Assembly: GCF_900112085.1 (NCBI RefSeq) | Contig: NZ_FOJY01000004.1 | Location: 62,001-126,000, forward strand | DNA from: Acetitomaculum ruminis DSM 5522 | GTDB taxonomy: Bacteria; Bacillota; Clostridia; Lachnospirales; Lachnospiraceae | DNA: 64,000 nucleotides | Reading direction: 5' to 3' | Shown: positions 14,358 through 23,694 of the stretch, piece after piece | How positions within the stretch are numbered: position 1 is the stretch's first letter | Layout: each line of letters opens with the position of its first letter | Position numbers and translations under genes: made by a program | Notes under the pieces: generated by a model | Seen by the model: the letters and a program-made list of their open reading frames with translations, nothing else | What the model was told of the DNA's origin: nothing | The model's database searches: none

Positions 14358-14831
14358 TTAAATTTTTTCTAATAAGGCCACTGCCTGGGCGCTAATCCCT
14401 AATAATTCCCCCGTAAATCCTAAATGTTCCTCTGTGGTGGCTTTAATGTTTATACAGTCGATTTCTATTTCTAAGGCTTTTGCCACATTTTCTCTCATTT
14501 TTTCAATATGTGGGGCCATCTTTGGCTCCTGGGCAATAATGGTGGCATCTACATTGCCTACCTTGTATCCTTTATTTTGGCATATTTTTTTTACTTCCTT
14601 TAAAAGCATTATACTGTCTGCTCCCTTGTATCTTTCGTCAGAATCAGGGAAATGTTTTCCAATATCTCCTAAAGCTGCTGCCCCTAATAAAGCATCCATA
14701 ATGGCATGTAATAAAACATCTGCGTCTGAATGACCTAAAAGCCCCATTTTATAGTCGATTTTAACTCCACCTATTATTAAATCTCTTCCTTCTACTAATC
14801 GATGTACATCATAACCTGTTCCAATTCTCAT
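14358..14831 (-). CDS. ispF: 2-C-methyl-D-erythritol 2,4-cyclodiphosphate synthase
   Basis: A 157-residue MEP-pathway enzyme of isoprenoid synthesis. Metal-binding D-x-H is in G-Y-D-V-H-R-L near the start. [19 protein letters not shown] and G-D-I-G-K-H-F-P form the active-site loops, and [10 protein letters not shown] ends the fold. Start at ATG 14831 with AAAGGA seven bases upstream; a 16-residue N-terminal extension from 14879 is not expected for the family. It stands alone between tRNA genes. Confidence 0.95.
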   Translation of the reverse strand: MRIGTGYDVHRLVEGRDLIIGGVKIDYKMGLLGHSDADVLLHAIMDALLGAAALGDIGKHFPDSDERYKGADSIMLLKEVKKICQNKGYKVGNVDATIIAQEPKMAPHIEKMRENVAKALEIEIDCINIKATTEEHLGFTGELLGISAQAVALLEKI

Positions 14832-14882
14832 ATTATATCCTTTCCGCTGTAGTTTTTGTAAAAAAATACGAATATCCATGAT

Positions 14883-15036
14883 TCATTTAAACATTTCCTC
14901 TAATAAAGTAAACGACACTTCTAAATCATTGTTTATCTGCCTGTTTTTTTCTATATAGATATTTAACTTCTTTTTGATTTCTATTACAAATTTTTCGGCA
15001 AAACCTTTTACTTCATTATATCCGTTTTTTATTCAT
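14883..15036 (-). pseudogene. Possible frameshifted small ORF
   Basis: A frame ending at 14883 encodes about 47 residues (NGYNEVKGFAEKFVIEIKKK and on) without a start codon. An ATG at 15036 would join it if the run of six A at 15025-15030 were five. It resembles short helical phage-type proteins. The call rests on one inferred indel. Confidence 0.25.
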
Positions 15037-15068
15037 TCTATGATAACAAAAATATTTTCTCACAAAAA

Positions 15069-15090
15069 AACCTTAGCAAATGCTAAGGTT
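15069..15090 (-). terminator. Terminator after tRNA-Met (copy 2)
   Basis: AACCTTAGCA and TGCTAAGGTT form a perfect 10-bp stem with two bases at the tip, followed on the minus strand by a T run. Confidence 0.75.
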
Positions 15091-15095
15091 TAAAG

Positions 15096-15169
15096 TAGCG
15101 GAAGGGAGATTTGAACTCTCGACACCACGGGTATGAACCGTGTGCTCTAGCCAACTGAGCTATTCCGCC
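15096..15169 (-). tRNA. tRNA-Met (anticodon CAT), copy 2
   Basis: Same 74-base sequence as copy 1, loop TTCATAC. It is cotranscribed with tRNA-Val 19 bases upstream from the promoter at 15.3 kb. The duplicated gene has its own, different terminator. Confidence 0.92.
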
Positions 15170-15188
15170 ATATTCATTTGAAAAATGA

Positions 15189-15261
15189 TGGGACCTACAG
15201 GGCTCGAACCTGTGACCCCCTGCTTGTAAGGCAGATGCTCTCCCAGCTGAGCTAAGATCCC
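15189..15261 (-). tRNA. tRNA-Val (anticodon TAC)
   Basis: 73 bases beginning GGGATCTTAGCTCAG, anticodon stem CTGCC/CAGGG type with loop TTACAAG (TAC), T-arm ACAGG-TTCGAGC-CCTGT, discriminator A. First gene of the tRNA-Val/tRNA-Met unit. Confidence 0.95.
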
Positions 15262-15301
15262 ATGTCCATCATTTTCATCAGTCACTGACGACTGCCTTGC
15301 T

Positions 15302-15331
15302 ATTATATACTTTTTATTTATATTCTGTCAA
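15302..15331 (-). promoter_or_regulatory. Promoter of tRNA-Val/tRNA-Met unit
   Basis: TTGACA (15331-15326), 18-base spacer, TATAAT (15307-15302) on the minus strand, about 40 bases before tRNA-Val. Confidence 0.75.
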
Positions 15332-15478
15332 GCATTTTTATATTTTTTTTATTTCTTAATCCACTTGTAATAAAATGGACATTCTTAAGCTTTTTACAAT
15401 ACTGTTTCGTAAAAAACACACGCCTTTTTCTGGTAGATGATTCGACAATTTTCTTTATCTCTTTTTTAAAATGCAAGA

Positions 15479-15512
15479 AAAATGGCCATACTTTTTAAAG
15501 TATGGCCATTTT
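15479..15512 (-). terminator. Terminator of purL
   Basis: A perfect 16-bp stem (AAAATGGCCATACTTT and its complement) with a two-base tip; symmetrical, so it can also stop transcription from the other side. Confidence 0.8.
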
Positions 15513-15560
15513 GAACATTAATATGTAATGAATATTCCCGCAAGATGTGCTTTTATAAAA

Positions 15561-18500
15561 CTATCTAAAATATTCAACTCCTGATTTAAATAACTCAAGA
15601 TTTTGATTTCCTTCGATGTTTACAGCAACGCTATCACCGCGTCTTTCGGAATGTGCCATTTTTCCGTAAATTCTTCCGTCAGGACTTGTTATACCTTCAA
15701 TTGAAAGGTATGAACCGTTTACATTATATTCCTCATCCATTGAAACATTTCCTGTCTGGTCTGAATAAACTGTTGCAACCTGACCGTTTTCCACGAGCTT
15801 TTTAAGCCATTCATCATTTGCTACAAATCTTCCCTCTCCATGGGAAACAGGATTTACATAAACACCACCGTTTGTAGCATTTTTAAGCCATGGAGACTTA
15901 TTGCTAACTACTTTTAAGTATGCCATTTTTGAAATATGACGACCTACGGTATTGTAAGTAAGTGTAGGTGCATCAGCACTTTGTGGAACTATTTTTCCAA
16001 AAGGAACAAGGCCTAATTTTATAAGTGCCTGGAAACCGTTACATATACCTAATACAAGACCATCTCTTTCATTTATAAGTCCTTCTATAGCCTCTTTAAT
16101 CTTTTCATTTCTAAAGGCTGTGGCAAAGAATTTTGCTGAACCCTCCGGTTCATCTCCTGCACTGAATCCTCCAGGGAACATTACTATCTGAGCTTCTTTT
16201 ATTCCCTTTGAGAATGCTTCTACAGAATCTCTTATATCCTTTGCTGAAAGATTTTTAAATACATTTATGGAAACCTCTGCGCCTGCGTTTTCAAATGCCT
16301 TTGCACTGTCATATTCACAGTTTGTTCCAGGAAATACTGGGATAAATACCTTTGGCTTTGCTACTTTATTTTTGCAAATGTAAATATCTTTTGTCTCAAA
16401 AACCGGAATGTCTATCTTCTTATCCTCTGCCTTGTGAGAAATAGAAGGGAATATTTTTTCAAGAGGTTTTTTCCAGGAAGAAATAGCCTCTTCCAAAGCA
16501 ATCTCTATATTATTATAAATAAGAGCAGGTTTTTCAATTGTTTCACCAATTTCAATAAATGGAATATTAAGCTCATTAATTCCCTCTTCTTCAATTTCAG
16601 CGATTATAGAACCGTTTAAAGGACTGTAAAATAGACTTTCATCTATATCTTCGTCAAATTTTACACCGATTTTGTTTCCGATTGCCATATCAAAAACAGC
16701 CGGTGTAATTCCGTTTCTGTCCGGTACATACGAAGCCTTGATAACTTTCTTTTTAACCAGTTCGAAAAACTCTGAATACATTTTCTTAGCATCTTCATAT
16801 ACAGGAACATCGAACTCGTTTTTCTTAAAGGTGAAAAGCATTAATTTATGTCCAACACCTTTTAATTCAGGAGTTACAACATTGTTTTTGTCTGCAACAT
16901 CCACTGCAAATGAAACTAAAGTCGGCGGTACATCTATATCATTAAAGGTTCCTGACATAGAGTCTTTTCCACCTATTGCACCAAGTCCAAAGCCTATCTG
17001 AGCATCATAGGCACCTAAAAGTGCTGTAAATGGCTGACTCCATCTTTCAGGGTCTCCTGTCATGCTTCTAAAATATTCCTGGAAGGAGAAATGAATTTTT
17101 CTATAATCTCCACCTGTTGCCACAATTTTTGCAATTGAATCTGTAACTGCGTAAATTGCACCATGATATGGACTCCAAGATGAAATATACGGGTCAAATC
17201 CGTAACTCATCATGGTTACTGTATCTGACTCTCCTTTATCTATAGGTAATTTTGCTACCATGGCCAAAGTAGGGGTAAGCTGGTATTTTCCTCCATAAGG
17301 CATGGTTACTGATGCTGCTCCAATAGAGGCATCAAACATTTCCACAAGACCTTTTTGTGAACACTCATTAAGGTCTGAAACAGCATTTAAGAAATATTCT
17401 TTAGTAATTTCTTTTTTACCGTTGTAGAAAATACTGTCTTTTCTTGATGGAATGTCAACAAAAATTTCTGTTTCCTGATGAACTCCGTTAGTATCAAGAA
17501 ATCTTCTGCTTAAGTTTACTATTTCTTTTCCTCTCCACTTCATAACAAGTCTTGGAGATTGGGTAACCTTTGCAACTATTGTAGCTTCAAGGTTTTCCTG
17601 GGCAGCATATTTCATGAATTCATCAACATTTTCAGGGGCAATAACAACTGCCATTCTCTCCTGGGATTCTGAAACAGCAAGCTCAGTTCCATCAAGTCCT
17701 GCATATTTTTTAGGAACTTTATCAAGATCAATTTCAAGTCCGTCAGCAAGCTCGCCAATGGCAACAGATACACCACCTGCACCAAAGTCATTACATTTTT
17801 TAATTATGCGGCTTACTTCGCTTCTTCTGAATAATCTTTGAAGTTTTCTTTCTGTAGGAGCATTACCTTTTTGTACTTCTGCTCCACAAGTTTCAATAGA
17901 TGATGTAGTATGTACCTTTGAAGAACCGGTAGCTCCTCCGATACCATCACGGCCTGTTCTTCCACCAAGTAATACAATAATATCCCCCGGATCAGAGGTA
18001 AGTCTCATTACATTTTTTCTTCTGGAAGCACCCATTACGGCACCGATTTCCATTCTTTTTGCAACATAACCAGGATGATAAATTTCCTTAACATAACCTG
18101 TTGCAAGTCCGATCTGATTTCCATAGGAGCTGTATCCATGAGCAGCATCCTGTACGATTTTCTTTTGAGGAAGCTTTCCTTCAAGAGTCTTTTCCATTGG
18201 TAATGTAGGATCTGCGGCTCCTGTAATACGCATAGCCTGATATACATATGCTCTTCCTGAGAGAGGATCTCTTATGGCACCTCCAAGACAAGTAGCAGCA
18301 CCACCAAAAGGCTCTATTTCTGTCGGATGGTTATGGGTTTCATTCTTAAAGCTTATAAGCCATTCTTCTTCTTCTCCGTCAACCTTTACAGGAACAACAA
18401 TACTGCAGGCATTTATCTCATCTGATTCTTCCACATCTGTTAAGATGTTCTCTTTTTTAAGCTTTTTAGCTGCAAGTAAAGCCATCTCCATAAGACAGAT

Positions 18501-19310
18501 AAATTTACCATCTGTGTCTTTGTAGATTTCATCTCTGTCTTTCATATAATTATTAAAGGCTTCTACCAAAAGCTTTTTGTAATCGCCTTCACCAAAAAAT
18601 ACATCTATAATTTCTGTGGAAAATGTTGTATGTCGGCAATGGTCTGACCAATAAGTATCAAGCACCTTTATTTCTGTAATAGTTGGCACTCTTTTTTCTA
18701 CCGTTTTAAAGCAGTCTCTTATATATTCAAAATCATTATAGGTCATTGCCAGAGAAAGGGACTCATATAATTTTCTAAGTTCCTCTTCAGATTTGTCATT
18801 AAAACCTTCAAGATATTTAATATCCTCAGGCTCATCATATACGGTAATTAATGTTTCAGGCTTTTCTTCGCCACATTCTCTTGAATCAACAGGATTTAAA
18901 CAAAGGGATTTGATTTTTTCCAGTTGTTCATCACTGACATCACCCTTTATTACGTAAGTTGTAGCAGTTTTGATAACCGGATCTTCGTTCTCATCCAGAA
19001 GTTTCACACACTGCATGGCTGAATCAGCCCTCTGGTCGAACTGACCAGGAAGATATTCTGTGGAAAAAATCTTTCCATCGTAATCAAATTTTTCTTCATA
19101 TAAATAATCAACATTCGGTTCACAAAAGACTGAATTTTTAGCCTTTTCAAAAACCTCATCCGATACATTTTCAATGTCATACCTAATAAGAATTCTTACG
19201 CTTTCAACGTTTTGAAGTCCTAAAAAATCCTCGATCTGTCCGAAGAGTTTTCCGGCCATAACGGCGTATGGTGATTTTTTTTCAACATAGAGTCTTTTTA
19301 CTTTACTCAT
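15561..19310 (-). CDS. purL: Phosphoribosylformylglycinamidine synthase, single-chain form
   Basis: A 1249-residue purine-synthesis enzyme converting FGAR, ATP and glutamine to FGAM. Middle ATP-grasp-like/AIRS domains show S-D-H-C-R-H-T-T-F and K-N-E-T-H-N-H-P-T-E-I-E-P-F-G-G. The C-terminal glutaminase (residues about 990-1249) has the cysteine nucleophile in G-I-C-N-G-F-Q and the histidine in V-S-H-G-E-G-R-F. Many Gram-positives split this into PurS, PurQ and PurL; the fused form is usual in Lachnospiraceae-type Clostridia and Proteobacteria. GGAGGATAAAA precedes ATG. No other pur genes are nearby. Confidence 0.96.
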   Translation of the reverse strand: MSKVKRLYVEKKSPYAVMAGKLFGQIEDFLGLQNVESVRILIRYDIENVSDEVFEKAKNSVFCEPNVDYLYEEKFDYDGKIFSTEYLPGQFDQRADSAMQCVKLLDENEDPVIKTATTYVIKGDVSDEQLEKIKSLCLNPVDSRECGEEKPETLITVYDEPEDIKYLEGFNDKSEEELRKLYESLSLAMTYNDFEYIRDCFKTVEKRVPTITEIKVLDTYWSDHCRHTTFSTEIIDVFFGEGDYKKLLVEAFNNYMKDRDEIYKDTDGKFICLMEMALLAAKKLKKENILTDVEESDEINACSIVVPVKVDGEEEEWLISFKNETHNHPTEIEPFGGAATCLGGAIRDPLSGRAYVYQAMRITGAADPTLPMEKTLEGKLPQKKIVQDAAHGYSSYGNQIGLATGYVKEIYHPGYVAKRMEIGAVMGASRRKNVMRLTSDPGDIIVLLGGRTGRDGIGGATGSSKVHTTSSIETCGAEVQKGNAPTERKLQRLFRRSEVSRIIKKCNDFGAGGVSVAIGELADGLEIDLDKVPKKYAGLDGTELAVSESQERMAVVIAPENVDEFMKYAAQENLEATIVAKVTQSPRLVMKWRGKEIVNLSRRFLDTNGVHQETEIFVDIPSRKDSIFYNGKKEITKEYFLNAVSDLNECSQKGLVEMFDASIGAASVTMPYGGKYQLTPTLAMVAKLPIDKGESDTVTMMSYGFDPYISSWSPYHGAIYAVTDSIAKIVATGGDYRKIHFSFQEYFRSMTGDPERWSQPFTALLGAYDAQIGFGLGAIGGKDSMSGTFNDIDVPPTLVSFAVDVADKNNVVTPELKGVGHKLMLFTFKKNEFDVPVYEDAKKMYSEFFELVKKKVIKASYVPDRNGITPAVFDMAIGNKIGVKFDEDIDESLFYSPLNGSIIAEIEEEGINELNIPFIEIGETIEKPALIYNNIEIALEEAISSWKKPLEKIFPSISHKAEDKKIDIPVFETKDIYICKNKVAKPKVFIPVFPGTNCEYDSAKAFENAGAEVSINVFKNLSAKDIRDSVEAFSKGIKEAQIVMFPGGFSAGDEPEGSAKFFATAFRNEKIKEAIEGLINERDGLVLGICNGFQALIKLGLVPFGKIVPQSADAPTLTYNTVGRHISKMAYLKVVSNKSPWLKNATNGGVYVNPVSHGEGRFVANDEWLKKLVENGQVATVYSDQTGNVSMDEEYNVNGSYLSIEGITSPDGRIYGKMAHSERRGDSVAVNIEGNQNLELFKSGVEYFR

Positions 19311-19356
19311 TTTTATCCTCCACTTTATCCGGTTATTATTTTGCTTACGTTTTACT

Positions 19357-19385
19357 ATACTAAATCATATTACACCATTTGGCAA
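19357..19385 (-). promoter_or_regulatory. purL promoter
   Basis: TTGCCA (19385-19380), 17 bases, TAGTAT (19362-19357) on the minus strand. No purine riboswitch is visible in the short leader. Confidence 0.55.
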
Positions 19386-19517
19386 TGCATGATTTATCAG
19401 AAAATAAGACGAAACTCATAGTAAAAATTATTAAATTTCACCGTCTTTTCTTTAATATATTATATAGCGATTTTCTTTAATAACCAATTATATTAAACCT
19501 GATAATTCCACAAAAAA

Positions 19518-19556
19518 CTCTTAATGCAGGTATTTTTCCTACATTAAGAGTATCGT
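19518..19556 (-). terminator. Terminator after the DUF1638 gene
   Basis: CTCTTAATG and CATTAAGAG pair, with AGG/CCT closer in. On the minus strand TTTTTTG follows. Confidence 0.75.
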
Positions 19557-19574
19557 CTGTTTTTTGTCTATATC

Positions 19575-20327
19575 TTATTTTTCTTTAAGTTTCATAATTT
19601 CTTCATCAAACGAAGGGGTCATTTCACTTCCAGGAGGGACAATAACAAATTTGTCTTCATCCCAAGGACCTTCGATTAAAGCTTTTAATAAAGTGTTTTC
19701 GCCTTTCATTTCACGAAAATCCCAGCCTTTTTTTGCAGCTATATCCATCACTATTTCCCTAGATCCTTCAAGCCGGGTTTCATCCCAATATACATAGGTA
19801 GCACAATTATAGTTTTTTAACATATCTTTTTCCATGGAAATAAGATATTCCACAGTATCTTCATCTTCAAATTTTTCCATATATTCTTCTCTTAACATCG
19901 CTAAATGCTTTTCGTCATTATTCGTGGCTCCCATATCCAAAAATCCCTGAGAATAAAAATATGAACCACCACAATTTTCAAAATATTCTTTATACCTTTC
20001 CTTTGAGCCTAGAAAAAAGGTTGAACAATCATGAGCCTTTGGAATAACCAAAGGATATTTTTTACTTTTTAAACCTACTGTGGCATTTGAGCAAAGTCCA
20101 TATCCTATAAGAATGGCCTTTAAATCATTTTCTTTAAGGTCATTGGTATGACAGTCTGCATCCTCATCAATACGGTCTATCTCTGCCTGAATAATATCCT
20201 TTAAAACAGCCGGTTTATTATGAAAATCTTGTTTAATATAGGTTATATCTATGACATTTTTTGACCCTGCCACAAGGGATGATATTTCTCTTGTAATTAT
20301 CTTGCAGGAAATTAATTTTAAATACAT
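19575..20327 (-). CDS. DUF1638 family protein
   Basis: A 250-residue soluble protein of the DUF1638 type. Visible family marks are an early Cys (I-S-C-K-I), I-G-Y-G-L-C-S-N, H-D-C-S-T-F-F-L-G-S, and Y-F-Y-S-Q-G-F-L-D-M-G near residues 120-130. From general knowledge, members in other anaerobes lie near corrinoid or methyltransferase genes, but no biochemical role is settled. Here it is divergent from a PucR-type regulator and close to larE. CCGGAGG precedes the ATG. The conserved Cys/His set suggests metal or cofactor binding. Confidence 0.75.
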   Translation of the reverse strand: MYLKLISCKIITREISSLVAGSKNVIDITYIKQDFHNKPAVLKDIIQAEIDRIDEDADCHTNDLKENDLKAILIGYGLCSNATVGLKSKKYPLVIPKAHDCSTFFLGSKERYKEYFENCGGSYFYSQGFLDMGATNNDEKHLAMLREEYMEKFEDEDTVEYLISMEKDMLKNYNCATYVYWDETRLEGSREIVMDIAAKKGWDFREMKGENTLLKALIEGPWDEDKFVIVPPGSEMTPSFDEEIMKLKEK

Positions 20328-20782
20328 TTCTTTATCCTCCGGTTTTATTTATGGTAAATTAATTTTAAAGTAAATTATAAATCCTGTAAAGAATCCTCTT
20401 TTAAGCGAAAACTCATCGGGTAATTTTTTATTTTCTTTAACATTTTCTGTGTAGAATATTTTTTTACTATACGGGGCATTTTAATTACAATTATTATTTT
20501 TTGTACTCATTGTACCTATTTTTATTTGATTTTTAGACTTTGAGTACAAATTCCCTTCCAAAAAAATTGATTATTTTTATTCATTTAGCATCTTTTTTTC
20601 AACATATTTACCACTAAAAAATTTACATAATTTTACAATTCTGCTTATTCTGTATTTTTTTTTGTTTTTTTTGCATTTTTTGACGATTTCTTTTGACATT
20701 TTGTGCTAAAGATACTATAGTAATAATAGTTAAATTAATTGATAAAAAATTTAGTAAATTTAATATGGTGGAGGGTATCAGT
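20328..20782. promoter_or_regulatory. Divergent promoter region between DUF1638 gene and pucR-type regulator
   Basis: AT-rich and non-coding. Leftward: TTTACA (20390-20385), 17 bases, TAAAAT (20367-20362). Rightward: TTGACA (20693-20698), 17 bases, TATAGT (20716-20721), giving a leader of about 55 bases. The roughly 300 bases between are T-rich, including a run at 20653-20690. No coding frame seen. Confidence 0.6.
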
Positions 20783-22243
20783 ATGAAACTTAGCATGTGG
20801 ATTTTAGCTGATTGGCTTTGGAAGTACAATCCGATAATTTACATCAAACACGGTGAACAATCTTTAAGAGGGGTAAGGTTGTATCATCCGGAGCAAAAGA
20901 TGGAAAAACAAAATGTTTATCTTGGACGCGCCCAGGATTTTATTGGCAGCGGTGGAGATGGCGTTATTTGTGTTCATGAGCACGACATGCTTTTGCTGGA
21001 TACTAATGACATTGATATGGTTTTAAATGAGATTTTTTCAGCCTTTGATTTTTATAATAAATGGGCAGATGATCTTACCGGTTCCATTGAGCACAACAGT
21101 ACTTTACAGGAAATCATTGACATTAGTTCAGAATTATTCGATGAGTCCGTTATTATTTGTGATGCTTCTTATAAGGTTTTGTCATATTCAGCCAATTTTG
21201 AAAAGGAGCCTTTTTCAAAGGACTTAAAATCAATTCTTATGGAAAGACAGAATTCTCTTTCCAAATTTACCTGTGTCCGCACCGGTCTTCAAAATAATGA
21301 CAGCGTTAATGCCGCATTTATAGCGAATTTCCCTGATTTCGAAAACAGGCTTATTATTTCTAATGTCTTTAATTTCAAAAAGTTTTTAGGTCAGGTACTG
21401 GTTGTGGAACAGCATCATAAGATTTCAGAAGGACGCTTACAGCTTGCTTCTACTTTAGGAGATATTGTTGCCTATTGGATAAGATATAATTCCGAACATA
21501 TTTCCATGAGAGCCGAGGCATCTATCTTTAAAGATCTTATTGAAAACAAAAATATTTCAAGAGAAGATGCGGTAAGACATCTTAATCAGATTGGCTGGCG
21601 AGAATCTGATGATAAGATTGTAGCAAGATTATCCGTTCCAAACAGTTCTGCCAATATTTTAATGAAGCAGTTAAACAATATAGGTCTTACTGTTCCGGAT
21701 TCATATCTTATAATACATGAATTTTCCATAGTTCTCATTGCCAATTTAAGAATTACACCTATGGAAACCTTAAAAACCCAGCTGAATCAGATTATTGAAA
21801 ATTCTAACTACTGCTGCGGTGTAAGTTCTACTTTTAAAGATATTTTGGATTTTAGAAAATACTATAATCAAACAAGTATTGCCATTAAATACAGTAGAAG
21901 AAAGGTTGGAGATATAGTATTTTGCGAGGATTATATCATGGATTATATCTATGACATTATCCGTACTAATTCAAATACTATAATTATGCACCCTATTGTT
22001 AATTCCCTAAAGGAATATGACCTTGCCAACAAGGCTGACCTTTATAACACTCTTTATCAATATCTGGTTCATGAAAGAAACCTTGTTAAAACGGCGGAAA
22101 GTCTTGGAATTCACCGAAATTCCCTTCTTTATCGTCTTAAAAAGATAAAAGAAATTTCTGATGATGACTTTAATGAGTCAAAAATCAGAGAATATATATT
22201 AATGTCCTTTAAACTAGATTTATTTACAAATAAGGCATGCTAG
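20783..22243 (+). CDS. PucR-type (CdaR-like) transcriptional regulator
   Basis: A 486-residue regulator. The C-terminal HTH_30 domain is clear: Y-D-x-A-N-K-A-D-L-Y-N-T-L, then R-N-L-V-K-T-A-E-S-L-G-I-H-R-N-S-L-L-Y-R-L-K-K-I. The middle (residues about 120-330) is GAF-like with a GGDEF-like fold typical of this family. The N-terminal 90 residues are unusual and may sense a ligand. Start set at ATG 20783 with GGAGGG eight bases upstream; the upstream frame overlaps the promoter. It probably regulates the divergent DUF1638 gene and/or larE. Confidence 0.85.
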   Translation: MKLSMWILADWLWKYNPIIYIKHGEQSLRGVRLYHPEQKMEKQNVYLGRAQDFIGSGGDGVICVHEHDMLLLDTNDIDMVLNEIFSAFDFYNKWADDLTGSIEHNSTLQEIIDISSELFDESVIICDASYKVLSYSANFEKEPFSKDLKSILMERQNSLSKFTCVRTGLQNNDSVNAAFIANFPDFENRLIISNVFNFKKFLGQVLVVEQHHKISEGRLQLASTLGDIVAYWIRYNSEHISMRAEASIFKDLIENKNISREDAVRHLNQIGWRESDDKIVARLSVPNSSANILMKQLNNIGLTVPDSYLIIHEFSIVLIANLRITPMETLKTQLNQIIENSNYCCGVSSTFKDILDFRKYYNQTSIAIKYSRRKVGDIVFCEDYIMDYIYDIIRTNSNTIIMHPIVNSLKEYDLANKADLYNTLYQYLVHERNLVKTAESLGIHRNSLLYRLKKIKEISDDDFNESKIREYILMSFKLDLFTNKAC

Positions 22244-22248
22244 AATTT

Positions 22249-22285
22249 AAAACGCAGGATTAAGTCGTCTTGGTCCTGCGTTTTT
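22249..22285 (+). terminator. Terminator between the pucR-type gene and larE
   Basis: AAAACGCAGGA pairs with TCCTGCGTTTT, followed by T. Only 23 bases separate it from the larE start, leaving little room for a separate promoter. Confidence 0.8.
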
Positions 22286-22308
22286 AGCACATAAAAAAAG
22301 GAGGAAGT

Positions 22309-23145
22309 ATGACTGACCTATTAGAAGAAATAGCCATATCAGAAGATGAAAAAAATAAGTTTGAAGATTTGAAAAAATATCTCAAAAGCCTTAAAAGTGT
22401 CGCCATTGCCTTTTCCGGCGGTGTTGATTCTACTTTTTTATTAAAGACAGCTCATACTGTTTTGGGAAACAATGTGCTGGCAGTTACTGCCACATCCCAT
22501 ACTTTTCCTAAACGAGAGCTTAATGAAGCCATTGATTTTTGTAAAAAAGAAGGCATCAGACATGTAACTGTGGAATCCGAAGAACTTAAGATTGAAGGTT
22601 TTTCCAAAAATCCCGTAAACAGATGCTATCTTTGTAAATATGAGCTTTTTAAAAAAATACAAACTATTGCCCTAAAAAACAATATCAGTAATGTGGCTGA
22701 GGGCTCAAATATGGATGATTTGGGGGATTACAGACCAGGACTTCAGGCCATAGCTGAATTACATGTATTAAGTCCATTAAGACATGTAAAACTTAATAAA
22801 AAGGAAATCCGGGATATTTCCCATGTTTTTGGTCTTCCTACTTGGAATAAACAATCCTTTGCCTGCCTTTCTTCCCGTTTTGCCTATGGCGAGGAAATAA
22901 CTGAAAGCAAGCTTTCAATGGTTGATAAGGCTGAACAGCTTTTGTTGGATTATGGTTTTAGTCAGGTCAGAGTCCGGATTCACGATAAACTGGCAAGGAT
23001 TGAAATTCTTCCTTCTGAATTTGAAGCATTGCTTAAATACAGGGAAAATATTTACAAACAATTCAAAGAATATGGTTTTTCCTACATAGCTATGGACCTT
23101 TTAGGTTACAGGACAGGAAGTATGAATGAGACTTTAGAAAAATAA
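22309..23145 (+). CDS. larE: ATP-dependent sacrificial sulfur transferase LarE family
   Basis: A 278-residue PP-loop protein. The ATP-binding S-G-G-V-D-S-T lies at residues about 36-42; N-P-V-N-R-C-Y-L-C-K and F-A-C-L-S-S-R carry the conserved cysteines, the latter matching the sulfur-donor cysteine of LarE. LarE adds sulfur during synthesis of the nickel-pincer nucleotide cofactor of lactate racemase and relatives. LarB, LarC and LarA are not in this window, so the substrate here is open. AAAGGAGG precedes ATG. It lies right behind the pucR-type gene. Confidence 0.88.
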   Translation: MTDLLEEIAISEDEKNKFEDLKKYLKSLKSVAIAFSGGVDSTFLLKTAHTVLGNNVLAVTATSHTFPKRELNEAIDFCKKEGIRHVTVESEELKIEGFSKNPVNRCYLCKYELFKKIQTIALKNNISNVAEGSNMDDLGDYRPGLQAIAELHVLSPLRHVKLNKKEIRDISHVFGLPTWNKQSFACLSSRFAYGEEITESKLSMVDKAEQLLLDYGFSQVRVRIHDKLARIEILPSEFEALLKYRENIYKQFKEYGFSYIAMDLLGYRTGSMNETLEK

Positions 23146-23152
23146 TTTAAAC

Positions 23153-23191
23153 GGGTAGGAGGTAGATAATAATTTTATCTACCTCCTACCC
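23153..23191 (+). terminator. Strong hairpin after larE
   Basis: GGGTAGGAGGTAGATA and its exact complement form a 16-bp stem with a short A/T loop. There is no clear T tract, so it may block transcription from both sides or protect mRNA ends. Confidence 0.6.
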
Positions 23192-23331
23192 ACAACACTG
23201 TACATACAGCTCCGTATACACCGCTTCTCAAATTATCACATTTTTTTAACATGAATTTGTGAATACGGGGCGTCTAAGTTTGCTACTTTCACTTTATTGA
23301 TATAAGTTTATTGCATCTTTTCTCATTTGTA

Positions 23332-23694
23332 TTAACAAATCTCTACTTTTATCGATAGCATCGAAAATCTAAATAGGTATGCCTTTACGGTTGCAACACG
23401 ATATGCTTGAACTATTGGATTATTATATTTTTTGCTTATGCCGGTTATAATAAGTAAATCTATATTCTCCAACTTCTTTTCAAAATTATTCCAGTCATCT
23501 TCCGTATCTATCGTTTCATCCATAGTACTCAATGAAATTTTACGCACAATCTCTTTTCCAATATCAAATATACAATAATCTTCTCCAAAATTTGGAACTT
23601 CCATAAGATTTTTTGTTGTGATTGGATAATCTGACAAATTTATCTTTTCATATTCACAATTCAGTAGAAACTTTTGATATATGTATTTACTCAT
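23332..23694 (-). CDS. Hypothetical protein of accessory island (possible immunity protein)
   Basis: A 120-residue protein. ATG at 23694 has GGAGG nine bases upstream, so I prefer it over the frame from 23709. It overlaps the stop of its upstream neighbour by 8 bases. The sequence has a conserved-looking N-terminus (YIYQKFLLNCEYEKINLSDYP) and a segment E-D-D-W-N-N-F. No family recognised. Being last in a unit with a toxin-tail-like gene, an immunity role is possible by context only. Confidence 0.55.
   Translation of the reverse strand: MSKYIYQKFLLNCEYEKINLSDYPITTKNLMEVPNFGEDYCIFDIGKEIVRKISLSTMDETIDTEDDWNNFEKKLENIDLLIITGISKKYNNPIVQAYRVATVKAYLFRFSMLSIKVEIC

Noticed and set aside
19311-19400. 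Purine riboswitch before purL
   Set aside because: The leader between promoter and start is about 40 bases, with no aptamer-like pairing.
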